Assembly (NCBI RefSeq): GCF_963576675.1 | Contig: NC_088912.1 | Span: 99,353,895 to 99,417,894 of the forward strand | From: Euphorbia lathyris | Taxonomy: Eukaryota > Streptophyta > Magnoliopsida > Malpighiales > Euphorbiaceae | Length of the DNA: 64,000 bases | Direction: 5' to 3' | Part shown: positions 1 through 9,956 of the stretch, in pieces | Layout: each line of letters begins with the position of its first letter | Position numbering within the stretch: the stretch's first letter is position 1 | Notes under the pieces: generated by a model | What the model saw: the letters and a program-made list of their open reading frames with translations, nothing else | Told to the model about the DNA's origin: nothing | The model's database searches: none | Made by a program: the position numbers and the translations under genes

Positions 1-112
1 AGCTTGGGCAATCCATCCTCATCCCCATCCTTTTCCTTTTTATTGTTAATTGTTTAGACGTGATAATAGAAACATAGCAAAAGTGGCTCCATGATATGCC
101 GAATTCTAACCT

Positions 113-260
113 TGTTGAGTGTCAAAGATTAATATAAGATTTATAATTGAGTCTTAACTATCAGCTCGAACTTTTAGTTCAATTGGTTTCATGACATGGT
201 ATCAGAGCCACTTGGATCAAACAGTTGAGGGTTCGAGTCCTGACAACCTCATTAATTGCT
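113..260 (+). mobile_element. TRIM-like LTR end with tRNA-iMet primer-binding site
   Basis: An 84-bp segment starting TGTTGAGTG and ending ATGACA (113-196) is followed at once by TGGTATCAGAGC (197-208), the standard plant primer-binding site for initiator methionine tRNA. An LTR this short points to a terminal-repeat retrotransposon in miniature (TRIM). A G-rich purine run lies at 413-421, but no clear 3' LTR follows, so the copy is probably truncated. A diverged relative lies at 58622-58722. Confidence 0.55.
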
Positions 261-800
261 GGAATTAAAAACACATGGCGGGATGGGGGTGGTAACATCT
301 TATCTTGACACATTACACAAATCTATTTTTTTCTCTCACCAAACTGCAACACTCTTATCAACTTCTCATCATGCTATCCAAACTTGGATATTCAATCCAT
401 ACCAACCAAGTTTGAGGGGGGTGGTAATGACTATCAATCACTAAACACAACCATCAAGCTACAAAACGCATCAGCCAAGGTCCATATACAAAAGCATTGA
501 AAGCATAACACAAAACACTGGCATGAAAGGAATAAACCGACTAATGTAATCTAGAAAGAATGCCAGGTCACCAATCCAAGACTAACATTGCAAAACCAAT
601 CACAAAGCTCGAGTAATCATTACCATCAATTAGCTCGTTATTATTGATCCTAGATTTTAGAAATCTGTGACAAGTGTAAATAGTTTAACGTTTTTCTCTT
701 TCTTAACTGCATAACCATTTTTTTTCAAATATGCATATATTTCAGTTCAACGAGGATTAATAATATCCTTCTCATTCAAGTTGAATCAGACTTTATGAAA
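261..800. other. no gene seen
   Basis: This is AT-rich DNA. The one open frame (256-444) is short and resembles nothing known. The first half may be the interior of the TRIM-like element that begins at 113. Confidence 0.4.
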
Positions 801-805
801 ACAAA

Positions 806-1001
806 GGTCCGTTTGTTTTATCTACTGTTTACTGTTTGAAAAAGCTGATTTTCCAAAAAGCATGGATTCTCTGCTTTTGTAAAATGCTACTTTCCAGGTG
901 TAAAAGGCAAATATGGAATCACTAACCAAACACCTAAAACTCTTTATTTTGAAATGAAAAGACAAACATGAACATGAAAATGAGCAACCAAACACCCCCT
1001 A
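806..1001. repeat. possible hAT-type MITE
   Basis: The segment starts with ggtccgtttg and ends with ccaaacaccccct. These form an imperfect inverted pair of a type common at the ends of small plant hAT-like MITEs. No clean 8-bp target duplication was found, so the assignment is tentative. Confidence 0.3.
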
Positions 1002-1627
1002 AGTGACTCTTTTAGCACCTTTCATCTGGATTCGACTCCAATCAATGTTGTTGGAGTCTCTATAGGTGAAACAATACATAGACCCTCTCGTAAATCCTTT
1101 TGTGACTTTTAGGTTTTCCTTAGCCCTGGACCGAAGATATCCCTCTTCTCCTTCAACTTTTTGTAAAGAAAAAAAAAACATTTCATATTAATTACTTGTA
1201 GTTTTTGTACATTGTATTTCAATGGAAAATAATTTAATTTCTTCTAATAAATTTGTGTGAAGTTGATTTTTTAGCAAGATTGGACACTAGTTAGTAGTTA
1301 TGAATGAATCCCTAGAATATGGGCAATTGAGAAAAATAATGATAATGAATAGGAAATCCAGGTTTGATGTAAACATAATGTAGTCAATTCAAAACACACT
1401 ACAGTAAACAATCCATCAGACAATCCCCCACTCCTTGTGGTACATATTTTCTCTAATTGGGGAGGATCTAAGTGAATTCGGCCAATAGGAAATTTAAGAG
1501 TTTTGGCTGTAAAAAAATATTAGAAAAAGACGTAAAAGTACCTTAACGTTTACGGTTAAGAGCAATTTAGAGGGTCTAAGTGAATTTGGTCAATAACAAT
1601 TAAGGGAGGATTTAAGAGTTTTGGATG
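1002..1627. other. non-coding, with a diverged direct repeat
   Basis: No gene is seen. Two diverged copies of a phrase around 'aggatctaagtgaatt...ttaagagttttgg' lie near 1465-1510 and 1572-1630, so the DNA has a local duplication next to the inverted-repeat element that follows. Confidence 0.4.
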
Positions 1628-2165
1628 TTAAAAAAAAGTGTAAGAATATCCTAACATTTTTAGCGAATTTAGTCCTAGCGTATGAAATTGGGCAAATTTA
1701 CCCTAACGTTTCTAGGCAAGATCAATTTTAGCCACTCGCTATCGAAAAATTGAAAAAACTGGTTTGATTATTACTTAACTATCACATTGGACATTTCAAA
1801 GTTTGTCGATAAATTGAAAAATTGAAACAATTTCGTTCATTTTCGGTTATTTTTTTTGTAACTATATAGTAATAATACATTAAATATTTTAGACAGTTTA
1901 ATAATTTTTTTATTAATTTATATATAACAGATTTAGTTTTTAATATTTTAACAGAATTTTTGTATACAGTAAATGTTTTGGACATATTTGATATTTTGAG
2001 GGTCTGAAGTGACAGTGAAATACCAATCAAACTCGTTTTTTCTAATTTTCGATAACGTAGAACTAAAATTGATTTTACTTGAAAATATTAAGGTTAAATG
2101 TGCTACATTTTGTACGTTAAGGCTAAATCTGCACTTTTCTTAAAACGTTAGAGTTAAATTTAATC
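1628..2165. mobile_element. MITE-like element with long inverted arms
   Basis: The left arm (about 1628-1775) and right arm (about 2020-2165) are diverged reverse complements. Shared phrases include 'aatcaattttag' followed by 'cg(c/t)tatcgaaaa', and 'taacgtt' blocks in the same order. Length is about 540 bp with an AT-rich middle and no coding. It resembles the 3119-3646 element in style. The ends are blurred and no target duplication was fixed. Confidence 0.5.
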
Positions 2166-3109
2166 TTTATACCAAAATAATATGAGTCTAAGTTTTTAAC
2201 TCAATTGATTCCTTGATACGCGTCTCAGAAGTATGATTCAATGTTGAATTCTCCATTAATATTAAATAATTAACATCATGACTCAATGTCCTTAATATTA
2301 AATAATTAACATCAACACCTAACCAAATAATATGCAAAACCTAAATATCTAATTCAATACGGTTTTAAACTGAATAAATTGAATTTACACAAAAAAAAAA
2401 TAAAAAAAAAATACTAAATAAAAATCACTATAGCACAATAGGTATTCAAACATTTTTCTCTAACAATAATAGAAAACTTCAAATATTTTCAGAATATTTC
2501 TATTATATATATATATATATATATATAGGAAAAATTTCCAGCCCCGCCTAGCCCTTCAAAATAATTTTCAAGCAACTCCTATCGGAGAGTGAAAGAAAAG
2601 AAGAGTGACTGTTGTAAGGATATCAATTAATAGGTTAGTGTTGTTCACGTTAAATCAATCATCGGGTTAGTGTCAAATGGGTCAATCTTAACTTTACTCA
2701 AATAATTACGTGTTTGTTACGTTTTTGGGTCACATATAATTTTACTATGTACTTTGTTAATGTGTTTACAAGTCACATAAAGAATATGGAAGTTTCAATT
2801 CGTGTTTGGTATAATTGTAATTATATTACTATTATTAATTCAACTGACATATAAATATGAGAGAATATGATAATAATTTCAAATATTCGTGTCATTTTCG
2901 AGTTAGCTGGTCAACCCTAATTCAAGCCAAAAAATTATATGCCAATTTTTGTCTCAACACAAAAATTACTTATTACCTACTAAGCTAAATCTAACACTAT
3001 CAATTTTGTATTGTGTAATCGGCCGTATGTAAACTCCCCATCTAAGCTCTTATTGGTAAATGTAGACGAATGATAGGTAGACTTAGAATTTGAAAATAAA
3101 GTTTTAATA
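2166..3109. other. non-coding AT-rich stretch with a (TA)n tract
   Basis: No gene is seen. The stretch includes A-rich runs near 2391-2412, a (TA)n microsatellite at 2504-2527, and near 2180-2230 a degraded match to the 3' part of the TRIM-like LTR ('actcaattgattccttgat'). Confidence 0.5.
2504..2527. repeat. (TA)n microsatellite
   Basis: A direct run of alternating T and A, about 12 units. Confidence 0.9.
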
Positions 3110-3118
3110 TATAATTTT

Positions 3119-3646
3119 GGGTTAATGTGCAAAAATATCCCTAATATTTTGGGTCAGGAGCAACTTTACCCCTAACGTCTAAAATGGTGCAATTTTACCC
3201 CTAACGTTGATAATTTGGGCCAATTTCAGACAATATTATAAAACACAAATATTTTTGTTCCTTATTCTGCACTAATTGCATATCACTTCGTTCTAAAAAA
3301 GGATTTCAAGTTTTTTATAATTTAATAATAGAATTGGAGATTAATATTTATAAATTCGGTGAATTTTTTAAATTTTTTATCCAATTCGTACAAAAGATAA
3401 TATTATTTTTTATTATTTAATTTATTTTTTTTCACATCCCAACATATGTTTGTGATTTGTTACTGATAAAATGACGCACGTGTGAAGTGTTGATGACAAG
3501 ATTCATGACCGAGAGGACAATTTGATGAATTATTTCTCAAATTTACCCAATTTATCAACATTAGAGGTAAAATTGCACCATTTTAAATGTTAGATGTAAA
3601 ATTGCTCCTGATCCAAAACGTTAGAGGTATTTTTACACATTAACCC
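3119..3646. mobile_element. MULE-type MITE, 528 bp, with 9-bp target duplication
   Basis: Arms of about 110 bp are reverse complements. The left starts GGGTTAATGTG and the right ends CACATTAACCC, and both carry 'ggtcaggagcaa'-like and 'aaaatggtgcaatttta' blocks. The exact 9-bp sequence TATAATTTT lies on both sides (3110-3118 and 3647-3655). A 9-bp duplication with long TIRs fits a non-autonomous Mutator-like element. There is no coding inside. Confidence 0.85.
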
Positions 3647-3976
3647 TATAATTTTCTTGAATGAATAATTGATGAAACGATATTGTTGCATTAAGTTGAG
3701 TCCCGACTCATATTTAGTTTAATAATTCAATTTTGATCAATAATAATCCAATTACATATTAGCATGCCCTAAATTTGAATATCTAATACTATTTAGATGT
3801 CCTTTAGGTCTAAGTTGACCCTTCGACATTGATACTTGGATTGGAACCCAACAAAATCTACTTTTTGGAATATCTTTGTTGTTATAATTCTCTTCTTGAT
3901 TTATATTCATTCTTGCTTCTAATAATAATAAGGAAATCAATAAATAAAAACATGCCCTTATATTATATATAATATA

Positions 3977-4264
3977 CTCCCTCCATTCTCAAATAAGTAT
4001 CGTTTTAGAATTTTCACACAAATTAAAAAATACAGTTAATATACACTTAAATTAATAAATTTACATGGATTAACTAAATAAAAATTCTCTCTCTTATAAT
4101 GGTTGGAGAAAAAACTTTGAAAGCTTAAAAAGCACATAAATCAAGACAAAATTTAAATGTTTAGACCAAAAAACTATACAAAATTTTATTAAAAAGCAAA
4201 AACGACACTTAAAAAAAGAACAAAAACAATTATCTAAAACGACATTTATTTAAGGACAGAGGAG
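3977..4264. mobile_element. Stowaway MITE (Tc1/mariner type)
   Basis: The left end is CTCCCTCCATTC and the right end is its imperfect inverse (one G lost). Subterminal 'aaataagt(at)cgtttta' is mirrored by 'taaaacgacatttattt'. TA dinucleotides flank it at 3975-3976 and 4265-4266. The CTCCCTCC terminus with TA duplication is the Stowaway signature. Length is 288 bp, with no coding. Confidence 0.9.
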
Positions 4265-4266
4265 TA

Positions 4267-4900
4267 AATCTATTTATTTCCATATTATGTTCTTTTTAAT
4301 TAATACTTTAAAATGAATTATTTATGTGGCCACTATATTCTTAATTAAGATGTTATATATGTTTGTGGGTACATAGTGCAAGAAAAAAACTTAAAAACAA
4401 CAAAAACTCATTAGGTTGTTGTGCTTTTATAAGATGAGGATCATGGCATCATTGATATGTTATGATGTGGGAAATTAACTATTTGAGACTAACAATCCCT
4501 TATAGTAAGATAGAAAATGAGTTAAAACAAGTAGCCACGACGTCATTTTGATGTTTAAGTTATCAGAATTTGAGAAGAAAAAGACGTTTAATACGAAATT
4601 TCAGGATTTAGTGTCAAGATACTTTAGCTACGCAATCATCTCGTTATATTTATAAGATACTAAAGGACAATTTGGCGAAATGTTAGTTTTTATACTCTAG
4701 TTGATGTCATAGACATACATGTAAGGACATGGAGTATATCATCTGGTGGGACCACCAAAATTTAACATATACCAACTGTAGATCGTATATCTTAGTATGA
4801 AAGTGCTACTGAATTGATGCACCTTCTCCATTGGTCCACGTGTTTGAGGTGGTTATCTTCCATCATTATCTTTGATGCAAACTTATTGATTGCTCCACAT
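4267..4900. other. no gene seen
   Basis: AT-rich DNA without recognisable coding or repeat structure. Confidence 0.4.
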
Positions 4901-5617
4901 GATATTTTCCTTTACTTTTCTATTATTAGATGCCCCTTCGGTTTTGCTGAAGTTTTTTAAGTCTTCGATCTAAGAGCGCCTATTCAATGAGTCGGTAAAC
5001 CAAAGGATTTTCCAAAGGTTTAATGTCTGACATAGGCTGAAGTGGAAACTGATGGTGAGTTGAGTGTTGTTTCGACTCTTGACTAGAAGGTCCAACACAT
5101 GATCTCCACTTTTCATCATGAGTAGTTGGAGAGACTAGAAGGCGTGGTAATGGTGAGAGTAGCTAATAGGGCATATGTACTACTACATGTGCCATTTTTA
5201 ATCAAAATGTCATCTCACCAGAGAGTATCCACGTGTCGGGAAGTGTGCTTCTATTTTGAAAGAAAAGGAAGTGAAAGGGTTTGAGGCACTTAAGTGTCCT
5301 CTTTAATTTAGCTTTCTTGAACGATGCGTCTATAATGATGTCTATTAAAGTACCATTCTTCTTTTCCATGTTTAGAAGCATATAAAAAGGGAAGGGTTTC
5401 CACTCATATATGTATTTTCTTTTGTGCTATTTTAGTAAGTGTTTTTCCTTTTTCTCTTGTTTCTTTTCTTTAGTGTATGGAAACTTTAACTAGAAATAAC
5501 TCTTGTAAACAATAAATCATAGAACCTATAGAAGATCCAACCCTTAGTCACACTAAAATTATGACCACTCAACAGTCCACTTCTTCCAAACAGTCTAATA
5601 AGAAGGTCTTGTTGGCC
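4901..5617 (+). repeat. LTR-like segment with TATA box
   Basis: The composition is less AT-rich than its surroundings, with a TATA-like GCATATAAAAAGG near 5380-5392 followed by pyrimidine-rich leader-like sequence (5430-5475). This is how LTR promoters look, but the ends were not found. It may belong with the copia fragments that follow. Confidence 0.35.
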
Positions 5618-6340
5618 TTGTGAGATGGAATCTAGTTCCAAAGGGAGGGGGTGAATGAAACTATTAATAAATTTAAGACTTTATAAAATTTTCTCACAAT
5701 TAATTCAATAGCATAAGGCTGCTCGGAATCAGAGGCAAACTTTGTTTGCTGTATTCATCAGGAACAAAGCTTGATTCCGCTTCTGAACGTTAAACACTAG
5801 GCTACACAACTGGGGTAGCCTTTGTGCGACTTGATTAAATATACTATTGAGTACAATAGTCAGAAGTGCAAGATATGTATTTTAAGCACACAAGCAAGCA
5901 ATATAAATATATCAGAAGGAAATGGTTAGAGAAATTATTACTCAGTGATTTATACTGGTTCAGTCTCCTGCCTACATTTAGTCCCCAGAATACCTTCTTC
6001 TGGGTTTTAATCCACTAGTGAACTCTTTCCAATAGGTAGAGCACAAACCCTTACAATAGATACTGAGGCTCTATAAAGTACATTCCTTTACACTCAACAC
6101 TCAGCTATCTATCTTTATCTCTTGTTGTTTACTTATAACCGAAGCAAACAGAAGAGCTTCTAAACTTTTCTAAGCTATTGATAGTTTTTTGTTCTAACTT
6201 AGAACATAATGAAAGAACTTAGAGCTATTACACAAATGAATAAAATGAGCGTGTATAGATTTTTGCTTTGATTTTGGAACTTCAATAATGATTCTCTCTT
6301 GAATTCATCATTTTTTATCAAGTCCAAATGAAGCAATTGA
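5618..6340 (+). repeat. dispersed LTR-retrotransposon repeat, family R1, copy 1
   Basis: This region is clearly similar, in order and over about 700 bp, to 32575-33290 on the same strand. Shared blocks are 'gagatggaatctagtt', 'ctcacaattaatt', 'aatcagaggcaaactt', 'aggtagagcacaaacccttac' (split here for length) and 'acactcaacactcagctatc'. A reversed copy lies near 41930-42300. It is non-coding and probably LTR or untranslated DNA of a copia-like element. Confidence 0.75.
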
Positions 6341-6383
6341 CGGGCTTTTGAGGATATAAACAACAACTTGGAATTGACTACAA

Positions 6384-7815
6384 ATGACCATATTGAGGAT
6401 ATTTCTTTTGTTGGTTGTGGCTTTTGAGTGGCTTTTCCACCAGGTGGACATCAATAATGCTTACCTACATGGGTATGTGGATGAAGAAATATACCTAGAG
6501 CCACCACCAGAGTACACTAAAGTAAAGCCATGGGGCAAGTGTGTAAACTTACAAAGTCCTTGTACAACCTAAAACATGTTGGTAGGCAGCGGTATAAGGA
6601 ATTCACTAGCAAACTAATGTCCTTAAGAATTGTCAAATCTTATCCTAACTATTGTCTATTTACAATGAGAACTAAGGCATGGTTTATAGTTATAGTTATC
6701 TATGTAGATGATGCATTGATAATAGGAACTTGAGAGGAATTAATTGATGAAGTTAAATAAGAGTTACACAGAGGTTTCACTATGAAAGATTTGGGCATGG
6801 AAAGTTTTTCTTAAGAGTTGAAACATCTCATTCTGAAGTTTGTTTGATTCTTTCCCAGCGCAAATATATATTTGCAATGCTTATAGATGCAGGCTTGTTT
6901 AACTGTTGTTATCTACTGTTTGTTGTTATTATTAGTTGAAAGAATTTCAAAAAGGAGAACCAAGTGGACACATGATCAAATTTGTTAAGTATATCTTATA
7001 TTGGTTAACTATAAATATGATAATTCTTTATAATTGTGAGACAATTCACCTTCTTAAGAATGTCTGTTTTTAGACGAGTTGGGTCCAAATTTAAGATGGA
7101 ATCGAGCCTCTTAGTCCAATATTGACACCCATTGTCGCGTCATCATAGATGAATACTTTTACAAATCTCACGCTCTGGATATGCAACTTTAAGCTCTCAT
7201 TTATAACTACGAGGCAATTCTCTAGTCCTCCAAATTTATTATTATTCTTCACTTTTTAATTATTCTCCAACACTTATTTATAATTTATTATTCCTCACTT
7301 TTTTCTTTTATGTAACATACTATTGGTAGCCTGCTTTATCTTGGTCTCACAAGGCTAGACATCTCTTTTATCACTCAGCAGTTGAGTCAATTTTCTCAAT
7401 TTTCCACCAAAAATTCATATGGACATAACTATACATGTTCTGGAGGATTGGAAGGGCACCGCACACCTTGGTGTGTTTTATTCTTTGACAAATGACTTAA
7501 AGTTGCAAAGGTAATATGATGCTGAATGGGAAGGCGTAACAACTAGAAGATCAATCACATGCTATTCTATCTTTTTAGATGATTCTTTGATGTCTTGGAA
7601 ATCCAAGAAATAAACAATTGCGAGTCGTTCTTCGACTGAGTAAGAATATAGAGCCATGACAACTATAGTTTATGAATTGAAATGTTTGGGTTTCTTATTC
7701 AGAAAATTTGGTATATATAGGTGGCTCTACCCAATCCTTTATACTGTGATAATCAGGCATCAATATGTATTGCAACAAATCCAGTATTTCACGAGCAAAG
7801 TAACATATTGATAAG
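6384..7815 (+). pseudogene. broken Ty1/copia pol (reverse transcriptase and RNase H)
   Basis: The remains of a copia polyprotein lie in several frames. The first part reads as copia reverse transcriptase: 'HQVDINNAYLHG', then after a frameshift near 6530 'GQVCKLTKSLYNLKH', then the catalytic 'YVDDALIIGT' (about 6700-6733). Diverged 'MKDLGM' and 'LSQRKYIFAM' phrases follow to about 6900. After a foreign insert (6902-7322) the order resumes with 'LLYLGLTRLDISF', 'SWKSKK', 'SRSSTE', then 'LYCDNQASICIATNPVFHE', which is copia RNase H. Many stops and frameshifts show it is dead. No integrase or gag of the same copy is visible upstream. The domain order RT then RNase H on the plus strand is certain; the lineage is not. 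Confidence 0.9.
6902..7322 (+). mobile_element. TRIM/LTR-like insert inside the copia pseudogene
   Basis: About 330 bp of this block (6902-7235) matches 17586-17910 in order. Shared phrases are 'tttgttgttatt', 'gacacatgatca', 'ttggttaactataaa' and 'aatctcacgctctggat'. It contains an LTR-like stretch beginning TGTTAAGTATATC (about 6985) followed by a degraded primer-site-like 'tggaatcgagcc' (about 7098). It breaks the reading order of the copia RT/RNase H sequence, so it probably inserted there. Confidence 0.6.
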
Positions 7816-8020
7816 ATAAGATATTCTACTATTTTTATTTTCTCTATTCTCTAGAGCTTAAATAGAGAATATTAGAACATACTCTCGATTTTAAGAAACT
7901 AAACGAAACCTAAATAGAGAATATGGAAAATTACAAAATTGGATTAAATAGGAGTCCCATTTATATATTTAGATCAATTACCCAAGTCATTACCTATCTA
8001 GACTATATATTTGTGACTTT
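7816..8020. other. no gene seen
   Basis: AT-rich spacer between the copia relic and the promoter-like region. 'aaatagagaatat' occurs twice (about 7860 and 7912). Confidence 0.4.
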
Positions 8021-8032
8021 CTCAAAATGCCT

Positions 8033-8054
8033 TATATATATATATATATATATA
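8033..8054 (+). promoter_or_regulatory. possible TATA region / (TA)n tract
   Basis: An alternating TA run about 130 bp before the ATG at 8182. It is followed by a pyrimidine-rich leader (8070-8180) typical of plant 5' untranslated regions. The run could be a plain microsatellite. Confidence 0.35.
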
Positions 8055-8181
8055 ACAACTTAGCCAAATTTCCTTTCTTCTTCTACAATGCGAACCTTGC
8101 AAATCGACCTTTTCATTTCCAATCTCTGCACACCATTAAATCTCTACATTTTTTCTCCCAAAGTCTTTCAAATCGATTTCA

Positions 8182-8202
8182 ATGGCAAGAAGCGACAAGA
8201 AG
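8182..8202 (+). CDS. lone first coding exon of an unidentified gene
   Basis: ATG in a good plant context (tttcaATGGca) is followed by seven codons (MARSDKK) that end exactly at a strong donor, AAG|GTATGT, in phase 0. The upstream leader is pyrimidine-rich, and the supposed intron opens with tandem telo-box motifs (TTAGGGTTTAGGGTTT, about 8218-8233; again near 8307), common at the 5' ends of plant translation and ribosome genes. No following exon was recognised. The Mutator-like element at 8677 lies within what would be the first intron, and nothing exon-like was identified beyond its right end. The gene may be a truncated copy, may continue outside recognisable similarity, or the exon may be chance. 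The product is not known. Confidence 0.35.
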
Positions 8203-8666
8203 GTATGTATCATATAATTAGGGTTTAGGGTTTATGCGATTTTGGATTTCAATGACAATCGTTTCAGTCTCTCTTATCGTATATTATTTCTTCTGCGATT
8301 TTGGATTAGGGTTTATGTTCTTTATGTGTTTTTTCGTTAGTTTATAGCTACATTTTACGAAATAAAATTTAGAAATAATTCAAAACGATTGAGACGACTT
8401 TATTTTGCAGAAATTACTATTTTGAAAAGATAAAATTGCTTCGCAAATTTCGTAATCTGCAAATTCATATTCGTGAACATGATTTTGAGCGGCTAAACGG
8501 AACCTGAACGGTTCTTTTCTTGAACATTAATTGAATGCAATAACACCACAATAGAGGTTGATATCCCTCCTTGATATTTAAGGGCATACAAAGACAAAAA
8601 CTCTTCCAAAGTGATGGTAGAAAGTGGAAAGTATGATGTCATAAATAGTGTTTTAAGTACTAAATA

Positions 8667-8676
8667 TTAGTAATAA
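8667..8676. repeat. 10-bp target site duplication, left copy
   Basis: TTAGTAATAA, identical to 14827-14836 and directly abutting the left TIR of the MULE. Confidence 0.92.
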
Positions 8677-8839
8677 CAGCCCCGATCACATGGACCCTAA
8701 GGTCCATGGTCATTAACCATTGGATCTGACTCTCTATGATCCAATGGTTTATAAAAAAAAGTAGATTTATTCGAAAAAGTCACTTTACTCTTTTTATTTT
8801 TTTTAAGACAAAATAAACTAAAATCCCCTAAATTAAAGG
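8677..8839 (+). repeat. left terminal inverted repeat of the MULE
   Basis: Pairs with 14664-14826. It contains two internal palindromes: CATGGACC-CTAA-GGTCCATG (8689-8708) and AACCATTGGATC/GATCCAATGGTT (8715-8726 with 8738-8749). Each could fold into a hairpin near the terminus. Confidence 0.92.
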
Positions 8840-9956
8840 GAAACCTGATGGAAAACGTAAACTCAATTAATAACTAACTAGGAGAGAGAAACGCAAGAGG
8901 GAGTCGTCTTCCTTGTTCGACTGGAACGAGAACAGAGGTTAATAAAATACAGTCCCATGTCTTCTTTGTTATTGCCCTTCAAAATTTAGTGTTTGAATCC
9001 CCATTTCGTTGTGGACAGAAGCAGATTCAGGTCACTAGCTTTGCAGAAGGAAGCAGATTCTAGATAGAAACTTGTTGTTTGAGTCACGACCATTCATTGC
9101 GGAAGGAAACAGATTCTGGTCCACCTCCGGTCACCGCCAATTTCTAATAGCTTGGTAAATTCTTCTTGATCTGCACATTAGTTGATTCTAGCAGTTCGAA
9201 TAGGAACTCGATATTTGGGCATATCTGGTTTGATGGTTTGATGCTCTATGCCGTATTTGTTGTTGCTTTACTTGTTTATCACAGTGTGGAGTTGGGATCA
9301 TAGATAAGCCAACCAAACAATGTGTGTCTTTTACGTAATAAACTAAATTTTTCCAAAATTGTGTTTAACTACGCAGTGAATTAATGAAGCAGGCCTATGA
9401 GTTATGATTGTGAGCTTAAACAATTAAAAAAAAAAGATAGATATAGAAAAAGGGGAAGTGGAATTAATGTGTAGCAGTATGACATGAATGTAATTACTTA
9501 ATGAAGAACTCAGTGGCTGATGAAGCAAATTAATTAGTAATAGTTGCATAAAAGATAATGATGGCTATAATTGTTGAAAATTGCTTTATGCTGCACCTAT
9601 ATACAAATCCTTCCTTGATTTTGGGCATTCTATTATTAGTAAAGATTAAATGGTTATTGTGTGTGGCTTCTTATTTGTTCAGATCTAATTTTTTAACATG
9701 AGATTCAATCAATAAATACAGTAAAAAAAGAACATGAACTTTTAATTTTCACCTGAGAAAATTAGTTCTGATACTTCAAGTAATGCTGACTCTCTTAACT
9801 ACTACATCATTTGATATTATCTATTTTTATTTAATTTATTATATTTTTTGTACCAGATAAACAGTATCCACCACTTCGATAAATCAGAGCTCTTTTTTTT
9901 ATCGTTTAATCGCATTGTTTCGGCTTCAGCTTCAGTTCTCCGTCTGTTTTAATTCA
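8840..9956 (+). promoter_or_regulatory. 5' region of the MULE transposase gene
   Basis: A purine-rich leader-like sequence (8879-8940, 'gagagagaaacgcaagaggg') follows the TIR, as expected if the TIR carries the promoter. A donor-like GGTAAATT near 9153 and an acceptor-like TACCAG near 9857 suggest an intron in the 5' untranslated region; this is inference. No coding was recognised here. Confidence 0.45.

Noticed and set aside
999..1181. 60-codon minus-strand frame
   Set aside because: No domain, no start context or splice structure, and high codon disorder; it lies in repeat-like DNA.
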